Translations under genes and position numbers: made by a program
Assembly: GCA_025963715.1 (NCBI GenBank)
Contig: JAOQAG010000012.1
Location: 1-64,000 of the forward strand
Reading direction: 5' to 3'
DNA length: 64,000 nt
Origin: Bacteroidota bacterium
Lineage (GTDB): Bacteria > Bacteroidota > Bacteroidia > 2-12-FULL-35-15
Shown here: positions 1 through 7,208 of the stretch, one piece after another
Layout: every line of letters begins with the position of its first letter
Numbering within the stretch: the first letter of the stretch is position 1
Notes under the pieces: generated by a model
Databases searched by the model: none
What the model was told of the DNA's origin: nothing
Seen by the model: only the letters and a program-made list of their open reading frames with translations

Positions 1-74
1 GATCCCGGGTCAAGCCCGGGATGACAGTATTATTTGTGAATATTGTAAAAAAAACATGTTACTACAACATAACC
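1..74. repeat. Family A MITE-like element, truncated by the window start
   Basis: The first 27 bases are one palindromic half-core (CCCGGGTCAAGCCCGGG inside GATC...GATGACAG). Bases 28-74 match, in reverse complement, the outer arm of the complete copy at 40801-40992, ending in the terminal repeat CAACATAACC at 65-74. The rest of the element lies before the window. Confidence 0.8.
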
Positions 75-100
75 TTTTGTATTGCTAATTTTAATTTGCA

Positions 101-136
101 CGTCATTGCGAGGGCTTTTCGCCCGAAGCAATGACG
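101..136. repeat. Family B repeat, single arm (GTCATTGCGAGG type)
   Basis: A 36-base unit starting CGTCATTGC and ending GCAATGACG, so that it closes into one hairpin with an inner GGC/GCC stem. It is the solo version of the doubled element at 40692-40784. Confidence 0.8.
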
Positions 137-144
137 TTTTAAAA

Positions 145-187
145 CAATTTCATCTTTTTAGTACAAAGTTCCCGATACTCATTAAAC
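145..187. repeat. 3'-end repeat, family E (GGTATAAACTTnCCGAT type)
   Basis: The stretch ACAATTTCAT, a T-run, GTACAAAGTTCCCGAT and CATTAAAC resembles 20758-20795 and 41011-41040. In all three places it lies just beyond the stop codon of a minus-strand gene (here nth). Confidence 0.55.
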
Positions 188-226
188 ATTAATCTATAGG
201 GAGTTGATAATGGAATTTTCTAATGT

Positions 227-880
227 CTATTTCAGGCTTTTACTCACAACCGTCTGAAAATATTTGCAGTACGGCCTTAATCCGCACTCCCCGCATTTGG
301 GTGTGCGTGCCACGCAAATATAGCGCCCGTGCAGGATCAGCCAATGGTGCGCAATGGCTACTTTATCTTCGGGAATATATTTTATTAATTCCTTTTCGGT
401 TTGTAAAGGCGTTTTCGAATTGGTGGTCAATCCCAAACGGTTAGAAACCCGGAACACATGCGTATCCACTGCCATCGTTGGTTTTTCGTACACTACCGAA
501 GCGATCACATTTGCCGTTTTACGGCCAACGCCGGGCATTTTCTGCAGCTCATCCACATCCGATGGTACCACGCCTTTAAAATCATTGACCAGCATTTTTG
601 CCATGCCTACCAAATGTTTTGCTTTATTGTTGGGATAGCTGATGCTGCGGATGTATTGAAACACCTCATCGCTGCTGGCTACTGCCATTACTTCGGGCAC
701 GGGAAATGCCCTGAACAAAGCAGGTGTTACCATGTTGACGCGCTTATCGGTACATTGCGCCGACAAGATCACGGCAACCAGCAGTTCATACGGATTTCCA
801 TACTGCAATTCCGTTTCCGCTATGGGTTGGTTTTTACTGAAATAATCGATTATTTTTTCGAAACGCTCTTTTTTTGTCAT
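227..880 (-). CDS. nth: Endonuclease III
   Basis: DNA glycosylase/AP lyase that removes oxidised pyrimidines in base excision repair. The 217-residue length is normal for the family. Visible features are the helix-hairpin-helix PGVGRKTA at about 116-123 with the catalytic lysine K121, the catalytic aspartate D139 in VDTHV, and a 4Fe-4S loop with cysteines 189, 196, 199 and 205 in the canonical C-x6-C-x2-C-x5-C spacing. The gene starts 11 bases after the stop of the TPR/PP2C gene on the same strand, so the two are probably cotranscribed. All key residues are present; the assignment is secure. Confidence 0.97.
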   Translation of the reverse strand: MTKKERFEKIIDYFSKNQPIAETELQYGNPYELLVAVILSAQCTDKRVNMVTPALFRAFPVPEVMAVASSDEVFQYIRSISYPNNKAKHLVGMAKMLVNDFKGVVPSDVDELQKMPGVGRKTANVIASVVYEKPTMAVDTHVFRVSNRLGLTTNSKTPLQTEKELIKYIPEDKVAIAHHWLILHGRYICVARTPKCGECGLRPYCKYFQTVVSKSLK

Positions 881-891
881 TTTCCGTTCCC

Positions 892-3294
892 CTAAATTTT
901 AATGCCTACCACTACAATATCATCCACCTGCTCCATATTGCCCTGCCAGCTTACCAAAATTTTATTCAGCAGCCCCGATTGCTCTTCCAGCGGCAAATGT
1001 GCAATGCTCAACAACACCTGTTGCAATTGTTTGTATTTGAATTTTTTACCGTGCGGGCCGCCAAACTGATCGGCATACCCATCCGAAAACGTATATAAAA
1101 GATCGCCTTTCTGCAATTTTACTTCGGTTTGCGAAAACGGTTTTAACTTTTCGCCGTAAATCCCTACAGGCTGTTTGTCGCCTTTAAATTGTTTTAATTC
1201 AAATGCACCTGACTCATTTTTCCGTAATAAATAAAACGTGTGATTGGCAGAAGAATACATCATGCTGGAATCTTTCTTATCGATCACCATCAGCGTCAGA
1301 TCCATTCCATCCTGGTGTTCGCCGCTGATGCCTTTTTGTTTTAACGAAGTAATTACTTTTTTGCGCAATTTGCTCATCACCAGCGCCGGTTCAGTAAGCG
1401 CATATTCGTTGATGATCTCATTTAAAAGCGAAATGCCCAACATGCTCATAAATCCACCCGGAACGCCATGGCCCGTACAATCTGCTGTTACAAAAATGAT
1501 CTTGTTCTCTTTTTCCGAAACCCAGTAAAAGTCGCCGCTGATGATATCTTTCGGCTTGAATAAAATAAAACTTTCTTCAAAATATTTTTCAAAATCCTGT
1601 TTGGTCGGGATCAGGGAAGTCTGAATGTTTTTTGCATAAAAAATACTGTCCGTAATTTCTTTGTTCTTTATTTCAATCAGCTTGTGCTGATATTCGATCT
1701 GCGTATTTTGTAATTGCAGCTGTTGCTTTTGCGTTTTTAACGTGACGTTGATCAGGTTCAGCTTTTCGTTCGATCTTTTTTTCTGGTTAAAAGCACGGAA
1801 TACAAGGAACAGGATCAGCGCTACCAGCGCCAGCCCGATGAACAATCCATCGCGGATGTATTTTTGCCGCTGAATTTCTTTATCTGCCACCGCATCCTTT
1901 TTTTCCTGCATCAGGTCCTGCATTTTCTGCTGCTGCGAAAATTCAAAATTCAATTGCTTTTTCGTAAATTCTTTTGATGTCTCGATGTTGTAAATACTAT
2001 CGCGGATCACAATGTATTTATTGAAATTCTGAAATGCATTTTTATAATCGTTCAGCTTTACATAATCGTTGCTCAGCAATTGATACGCATCCTGGCCGAT
2101 GGAGCTCATCTTTTTTTGCTCCGCAATGGCAAGGCATTGTCTGGCTGTTTCAATGCTTTTTGCATACTCCCCGGTTTGGTAATGCGCATCAGCCATGGTC
2201 AGATAACTTTCGGCCATGCCTTCCTGATCGTTGATCGTTTTGCGGATCATTAAACTGGAGTCGATGTACAGGAACGATTTTTTTTCCTGGTGCAGGTTCA
2301 GATAAGTTTTGGCAATGTTGTTCAGCACCTGCGCTTCGCGGTCGCGGATCCCAATACGCCTGCTAATCGCCAATGCCTTGAAATGATAATCAATTGCCTT
2401 TTCGTATTCGCCCAGCTTTTGATACAGTTCCCCGATGTTGGTATAACGGCCGGAAACGCACTGCTCGTCCTTGATCTCGCTGCAAAGCGCCAGGCTTTTA
2501 AACTCCGATTCAAGCGCACGCTGCCACTCTTTCATCACATATAAAATCTTATACTGACTTAAAAACGAATTGGCCAAACCGCGCTTATCGTTTATTTTCT
2601 GACGCAGCACAATGCTTTTCTGGATGCAATCCAGCGCTTTTGTATAATCGCCCAAATACGAGTAATTAAGCCCCAGGAAAGAGTAGGAAGCAGCTATTCC
2701 AGCTGTATCGCCAATAACAATACGAATATCGAGGCTTTTCTGCAACAGCATCCCTGCTTCCTGGTATTCGCCCATATCATTTACAACGGAGCCTTTCAGG
2801 TAATAACAATGTGCCAGTCCTTTTTGATCATTAACAGCCAACGCTTTTTTCTCAGAGATAGCAAGCAGTTCCAGCGCTTCTTTGTATTTATCCAATGCAG
2901 CCAGCGCTTTGGCTTTGTGGTTGATGGTTTTTATTTCTCCGGGAATATTTTTGATGGAAACAAAAAGCGATTGTGCGGAATCCAGCGAGGCAATGGAATT
3001 ATCGTATTTGCTTTGATTGTACTGGATAATGGCTTTATAGCAGATCGCAGAAGCCAAACCGTACACATCATTTATTTTTTGAGAAAGTGCGCGTGTAACA
3101 TTTATTTCTGCGGAAGCACTGTCATACTTACCGGTTAAAATGTAGCTGTCGATGATCCTTAATTGCAGCGCAACTTTACCGGTATCATCCGGCATTTTTT
3201 TCTCCTGCGCGATCAGGGCAGACACGTTATCACTGTACGTTGTTTTAAAAAACAACAGGCAAATGATAATACTGAATCCTTTAATTCTGATCAT
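892..3294 (-). CDS. TPR-repeat, membrane-anchored SpoIIE/PP2C-type serine phosphatase
   Basis: About 800 residues: an N-terminal signal/anchor (MIRIKGFSIIICLLFF), a long series of tetratricopeptide repeats (roughly residues 50-400), a transmembrane helix near 480-500 (IGLALVALILFLVF), a coiled coil, and a C-terminal PP2C/SpoIIE phosphatase domain. The phosphatase shows the metal-binding signatures DCTGHGVPG near residue 600, DGMDLTLMV, SSANH and SDGYADQFGG. The architecture is typical of Bacteroidota signalling proteins in which extracytoplasmic TPRs sense and a cytoplasmic phosphatase responds; the signal is unknown. I take the ATG at 3294 instead of an upstream start at 3336, because it begins directly with a signal-like sequence. 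It precedes nth in the same transcription unit. Confidence 0.88.
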   Translation of the reverse strand: MIRIKGFSIIICLLFFKTTYSDNVSALIAQEKKMPDDTGKVALQLRIIDSYILTGKYDSASAEINVTRALSQKINDVYGLASAICYKAIIQYNQSKYDNSIASLDSAQSLFVSIKNIPGEIKTINHKAKALAALDKYKEALELLAISEKKALAVNDQKGLAHCYYLKGSVVNDMGEYQEAGMLLQKSLDIRIVIGDTAGIAASYSFLGLNYSYLGDYTKALDCIQKSIVLRQKINDKRGLANSFLSQYKILYVMKEWQRALESEFKSLALCSEIKDEQCVSGRYTNIGELYQKLGEYEKAIDYHFKALAISRRIGIRDREAQVLNNIAKTYLNLHQEKKSFLYIDSSLMIRKTINDQEGMAESYLTMADAHYQTGEYAKSIETARQCLAIAEQKKMSSIGQDAYQLLSNDYVKLNDYKNAFQNFNKYIVIRDSIYNIETSKEFTKKQLNFEFSQQQKMQDLMQEKKDAVADKEIQRQKYIRDGLFIGLALVALILFLVFRAFNQKKRSNEKLNLINVTLKTQKQQLQLQNTQIEYQHKLIEIKNKEITDSIFYAKNIQTSLIPTKQDFEKYFEESFILFKPKDIISGDFYWVSEKENKIIFVTADCTGHGVPGGFMSMLGISLLNEIINEYALTEPALVMSKLRKKVITSLKQKGISGEHQDGMDLTLMVIDKKDSSMMYSSANHTFYLLRKNESGAFELKQFKGDKQPVGIYGEKLKPFSQTEVKLQKGDLLYTFSDGYADQFGGPHGKKFKYKQLQQVLLSIAHLPLEEQSGLLNKILVSWQGNMEQVDDIVVVGIKI

Positions 3295-3639
3295 AAAAAA
3301 TGCGGGGTAAAAGTAGTAGCTAACAAATATAAGCAAAAGGTACAGATAGCGAACAGGAAACCTCTCCCCTTCATCCCCTCTCCACAGGAGAGGGGGCTAG
3401 CCCGAACGGTGTTTATTAGGATGTACGAATATAAATGAGTGTGACCAAAAGCAATTATGAAACAAGCTTTTTATTTCCTTCTTTGCGCCTTTGTGGTAAA
3501 AAATACTCCGAAGGAGCCACACAGCAAAAACTCTTTTTCTTCTTTTCCTTCTTAGTGCTTTTCTTAGTGCCTAAGTGGTAAAATCGCTCCGAAGGAGCCA
3601 CCCAGTAAAACTTTGAACTTTCTAACCTTGAACTTTGAA
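3295..3639. repeat. Repeat-filled intergenic region between two minus-strand genes
   Basis: No gene is seen. It holds a fragment of the CAGATAGCGAACAGGAA repeat (about 3343-3360), a CTCTCC/GGAGAG hairpin of the CCCCTTCATCCCCTCTCC family (3360-3400, also at 16617-16700), two copies of a GCTCCGAAGGAGCCAC palindrome phrase (about 3505-3530 and 3575-3605), and a heptamer array at 3613-3642 running into the stop codon of the next gene. Confidence 0.7.
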
Positions 3640-5637
3640 CTAATATTTTAGTAAATCCAGCAGTTGCTGCTCAAAGCGTTGTTTCGGTAAAAAATTCCAT
3701 TCCAAATCTGCATTCATAGGTACAGGCGTATCCAGGCTTGCAGAACGCATCACAGGTGCATCCAGGTTTTCAAAACAATTTTCGGTAATCACCGCAGAAA
3801 GCTCTCCGCCCAATCCGCCAACCAGCGTATCTTCATGGAGAATAATTGCTTTTCCGGTTTTGTTCACAGAATTGATGATCGCTTCTTTGTCGAATGGCAA
3901 CAAGGTTCGAAGATCAATTAAATCGGCAGAAATTCCGGGATGTTTGTCCAATACTTCCATTGCCCAATGCACGCCAATGCCGTAGGTGATAATGCTCACC
4001 GCATTTCCTTCGCGCACTGCTTTTGCTTTGCCGATAGGTACGGTAAAATAATCATCCGCTACATCCTCTGTAATACTGCGGTAAAGCGCTTTTTGCTCAA
4101 AGAACATCACAGGATTGGGATCTTCGAACGATGCCAGCAGCAAGCCTTTTGCATCCGATGGAAAAGCAGGATACACCACTTTTAATCCCGGTGTATGTGT
4201 AAACCATGCTTCATTGCTTTGTGAGTGGAACGGTCCGGCTGCAACGGCGGCACCTGTCGGCATCCGTACCACTACATCGGCATTTTGTCCCCAGCGGTAA
4301 TGCGATTTTGCAAGGTTATTCACGATCTGGTTAAATCCTTCGGTCACAAAATCAGCAAACTGCATTTCCACCATGGCTTTCATGCCGTTGATGGACAAGC
4401 CAAATCCGCTTCCAACAATGGCAGCTTCACACAAAGGTGTATTGCGCACGCGTTTTTTTCCAAATTCTTCCACAAATCCTTCCGTGATCTTAAATACACC
4501 GCCGTATTCGGCAATGTCCTGCCCCATCAGCACCAGCGTTTCGTGCTTGCGCATGGCCAAACGCAAACCGTCCGAAATGGCATCGATCATGCGTTTATTG
4601 GTGGTGGCGCCTGTTGGCTTTATTTCTTTAAAATCAAAGGGAGCATACATGTCAGCCAACTCCAATGCGGTGTTTGGCGGCGGTAATGTTTCGGCATACG
4701 TCAGCTCCAGGCTGTGTTCAATGTCTTCTTTTATTTCGGAACGGAAGCTTTCAATCATTTTTTCATCGAGCACACCTTCTTCCAGTAAATATTTTTCGTA
4801 ATTATTAAGCGGATCTTTTTTGCCCCAGATCTCCAGCAATTCCTTCGGAACGTATTTGGTACCGGACGCTTCCTCGTGTCCGCGCATCCGGAACGTGATC
4901 AATTCCAACAATACCGGGCGTGGGGTTTTCCGGATGGATTCTGCCAGGCGTTTTACGGTATCGTACACTTCCAGGATATTGTTACCATCCACCTGCACGG
5001 CTTCCATTCCGTAACCAATTCCTTTATCAATAAACTGCTTGCAGCGGAATTGTTCGTTGCTGGGCGTTGATAATCCATAACCGTTATTCTCAATCGCGAA
5101 GATTACCGGCAGGTCCCACACGGCAGCCACATTCAGCGATTCGTGAAAATCACCTTCACTGGCGCCACCATCGCCGCTGTATACCAATGTAACTTTGTTA
5201 TTTTCCTTGAGTAAATTCCCGAGTGCAATTCCATCCGCCAAACCCAGCTGCGGGCCTAAATGCGAGATCATCCCAATAATTTTATATTCCTGCGTTCCGA
5301 AGTGAAAAGAACGGTCGCGTCCTTTTGTAAAACCGCTTGGTTTGCCCTGAAACTGGCAGAACAAGCGCTGCAAAGGAATGTTACGGGAAGTGAACACACC
5401 TAAATTACGGTGCATCGGCAAAATATATTCTTCTTTATCCAGAGCCATGGCAGCACCCACAGAACCTGCCTCCTGCCCGATCCCGCTAAACCATTTGGCG
5501 ATGCGGCCCTGACGAAGCAATACCAGCATTTTTTCCTCGATCATCCGCGGCTTCAAAATGCCTTTGTACAATTCAATAAGCAATTCGTCCTTGTACTTTT
5601 TACGGTCGTACCTGATAGCTGTTTCTGCTGTGATCAT
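3640..5637 (-). CDS. Fused 2-oxoacid dehydrogenase E1 (alpha + beta subunits)
   Basis: Thiamine-diphosphate-dependent E1 of a pyruvate or branched-chain 2-oxoacid dehydrogenase complex; it decarboxylates the 2-oxoacid and passes the acyl group to the E2 lipoyl domain. In 665 residues it joins an alpha part (about 20-330), with the ThDP motif GDG at 155-157 through NN at 184-185, and a beta part from about 345, with MGQDIAEYGG and LCEAAIVGSGFG. Such fusions are common in Bacteroidota; sequence reading alone does not settle pyruvate against 2-oxoisovalerate. No E2 or E3 gene is nearby. The TAG stop lies inside a dispersed heptamer repeat. A plausible -7 element (TAATTTTG on the minus strand, 5666-5673) lies upstream. 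Confidence 0.93.
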   Translation of the reverse strand: MITAETAIRYDRKKYKDELLIELYKGILKPRMIEEKMLVLLRQGRIAKWFSGIGQEAGSVGAAMALDKEEYILPMHRNLGVFTSRNIPLQRLFCQFQGKPSGFTKGRDRSFHFGTQEYKIIGMISHLGPQLGLADGIALGNLLKENNKVTLVYSGDGGASEGDFHESLNVAAVWDLPVIFAIENNGYGLSTPSNEQFRCKQFIDKGIGYGMEAVQVDGNNILEVYDTVKRLAESIRKTPRPVLLELITFRMRGHEEASGTKYVPKELLEIWGKKDPLNNYEKYLLEEGVLDEKMIESFRSEIKEDIEHSLELTYAETLPPPNTALELADMYAPFDFKEIKPTGATTNKRMIDAISDGLRLAMRKHETLVLMGQDIAEYGGVFKITEGFVEEFGKKRVRNTPLCEAAIVGSGFGLSINGMKAMVEMQFADFVTEGFNQIVNNLAKSHYRWGQNADVVVRMPTGAAVAAGPFHSQSNEAWFTHTPGLKVVYPAFPSDAKGLLLASFEDPNPVMFFEQKALYRSITEDVADDYFTVPIGKAKAVREGNAVSIITYGIGVHWAMEVLDKHPGISADLIDLRTLLPFDKEAIINSVNKTGKAIILHEDTLVGGLGGELSAVITENCFENLDAPVMRSASLDTPVPMNADLEWNFLPKQRFEQQLLDLLKY

Positions 5638-5665
5638 AGATTTTGATGTTGAATAAATTGAACAG

Positions 5666-5673
5666 CAAAATTA
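5666..5673 (-). promoter_or_regulatory. Candidate -7 element for the E1 gene
   Basis: Reads TAATTTTG on the minus strand, matching TAnnTTTG of Bacteroidota promoters, 28 bases before the ATG. No clear -33 TTTG at the usual distance, so this is tentative. Confidence 0.4.
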
Positions 5674-5760
5674 TCAAAAATTAACAACTTGGGACGGTAT
5701 ATTTTTTCGTAATTTTACAATTGATTCTTCTGTGGAAGTAATCATACAATTCAAAAAAAC

Positions 5761-5904
5761 ATGATCCAGCAAATTGCCGTTTATATGATCCTTTTATGCG
5801 CTGTGGGATACATCGGCTACCGCTTTTACCGCAGCATTAAAAAACAGCAGGCCTGTGATAAATGCGGCCTGATGGAAGCGGCAAAAGCTGCTCAGAAAAA
5901 ATAA
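5761..5904 (+). CDS. 47-residue membrane peptide with C-x2-C, resembling FeoB-associated Cys-rich proteins
   Basis: A short open frame starting at ATG 5761: an N-terminal transmembrane helix (QQIAVYMILLCAVGYIGY), a basic stretch FYRSIKK, then CDKCG and an Ala/Lys tail. The helix-basic-CxxC layout resembles the small FeoB-associated Cys-rich membrane protein family, but only one CxxC pair is present and no feoAB is nearby, so iron transport is not implied. It ends 6 bases before the next gene, in the same direction, which suggests cotranscription. Confidence 0.6.
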   Translation: MIQQIAVYMILLCAVGYIGYRFYRSIKKQQACDKCGLMEAAKAAQKK

Positions 5905-5910
5905 TCCTTT

Positions 5911-6468
5911 ATGAAAAAGAGCCTTCTTTTTTTCTATTCCTTCGGAGTTATCATATCCGCTGTTAAAGCGCAGGATACTACCAGTACGGGCTTGCTGTAC
6001 GGGCATAATCATTCCTATTATTTAACAGCGCCGCTGGGTTGGGTAATGGATCATGAAAGCGGAAAAGACCAGGGCCTCACTGCTGTGTTCTATCCAAAAG
6101 GATCGAGCTGGGCGGGTGCCGAAACGGTAATGTATGCCAGCTACGCGAGCTACGACACAACGAAGAAAGAAACAGTGAAAAATGTGATCACTACGGATAG
6201 TTTGCAATTCCTGAGCACTTCTCCCGATTTAAAAGTAAGCAAGCAGGATCCGGTCAACATCGGGCGCGGAAAAAAAGCGCTGGTGTACAGTTATTCGGAT
6301 AATGTAAATTCCAACTATGAAACGGTGGGCTATATTGCTGAAAAGAAAGGCGTGATCATGATCATTATCTCCTCCCGGAACAAGAACGGCTGCATCAATA
6401 ATTACAACACTTTTGAAGCGCTGATAAAATCCTATAAGTTTTTAACGGATAAGGTAAATGTAGATTGA
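5911..6468 (+). CDS. Secreted hypothetical protein
   Basis: 185 residues with a clear signal peptide (MKKSLLFFYSFGVIISAVKA, cleavage probably before QDTT). The mature part is a single small domain with alternating strands (VMYASYASYD, KALVYSYSD, KKGVIMIIISS) and a final helix (FEALIKSYKFL). The pattern recalls small periplasmic proteins that measure stress or lipid, but no family was recognised with confidence. It follows the 47-residue membrane peptide by 6 bases and is convergent with the GLPGLI gene. Confidence 0.8.
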   Translation: MKKSLLFFYSFGVIISAVKAQDTTSTGLLYGHNHSYYLTAPLGWVMDHESGKDQGLTAVFYPKGSSWAGAETVMYASYASYDTTKKETVKNVITTDSLQFLSTSPDLKVSKQDPVNIGRGKKALVYSYSDNVNSNYETVGYIAEKKGVIMIIISSRNKNGCINNYNTFEALIKSYKFLTDKVNVD

Positions 6469-6479
6469 TTTGACGGGCA

Positions 6480-7208
6480 TTACCACAATCCGAACATGTT
6501 TTTGATCATCTCCTTGCCCCATGGATTTTTCCCGAAATCTTTTTCCAGTTTCGCTTTGATCTCTGCCGTTTTATAGATCTTATTTTTTCCTTTATTAGGT
6601 TTTAGTTTTTCCGCCGGTTGCGCGGAGATCTCCACTGTTTTCGCAAAATAGATCACGCCGCCATCTTCGGTAGCCAAACCGAGGATCACGCCGGGCAAAC
6701 CAGAAAAGCTTTCGGGGCCAACGCTGGGCATCAGCTCATCGGCATACCATGCATAAATACGCGTACTGTCGTTTGCCTGCCAGATGGCTTTGCGGCAATT
6801 GTAACCGGCAATTTTCCGGTGGCTTTCCGTAATTTTCCACTGGCGTTTCCAAAGTGTATCTTCCACAAAAAACTTTTCTCCCCACAGGTCTTTTACCGAT
6901 AAACGGGCTCCGGTCAGTAAATTCTGATACACCGTATTTTTATCCGTTGCCCAGCTCATTTTTTCTTTCAGATCGCTTTCCTGCGGCTGAAACAGCGACA
7001 TGCTATCATTAAAATACAGCTCAAAAACATCCACTTTATTCTTATCCTCTTCCTGCAGCCATTCTTTTACATCGTCCCCTTTAAATTTTTTATACAAATT
7101 GGTCTTCCGCTCATACACCACTTTTCCGCTGTGGATCTGCGAAAACAAGGAAGCAGAAACGATCAGCAGCAACAGCAGCACTACCTGTTTTTTAATTAAA
7201 GTCGTCAT
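6480..7208 (-). CDS. GLPGLI family protein
   Basis: 242 residues with signal peptide (KKQVVLLLLLIVSASLFSQ) and the family signature SGLPGVILGLATEDGG near residue 170, a variant of GLPGLI. These are Bacteroidota-specific exported proteins of unknown function, regularly encoded beside TonB-type outer-membrane proteins, as here. The start codon lies inside the end of the upstream barrel gene (17-base overlap), so the two are translated from one message and probably work together at the outer membrane. Confidence 0.92.
   Translation of the reverse strand: MTTLIKKQVVLLLLLIVSASLFSQIHSGKVVYERKTNLYKKFKGDDVKEWLQEEDKNKVDVFELYFNDSMSLFQPQESDLKEKMSWATDKNTVYQNLLTGARLSVKDLWGEKFFVEDTLWKRQWKITESHRKIAGYNCRKAIWQANDSTRIYAWYADELMPSVGPESFSGLPGVILGLATEDGGVIYFAKTVEISAQPAEKLKPNKGKNKIYKTAEIKAKLEKDFGKNPWGKEMIKNMFGLW

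Noticed and set aside
3295-3336. Upstream ATG extending the TPR/PP2C protein by 14 residues
   Set aside because: The extension precedes a complete signal-like sequence beginning at the ATG at 3294; the later start fits an exported protein better.
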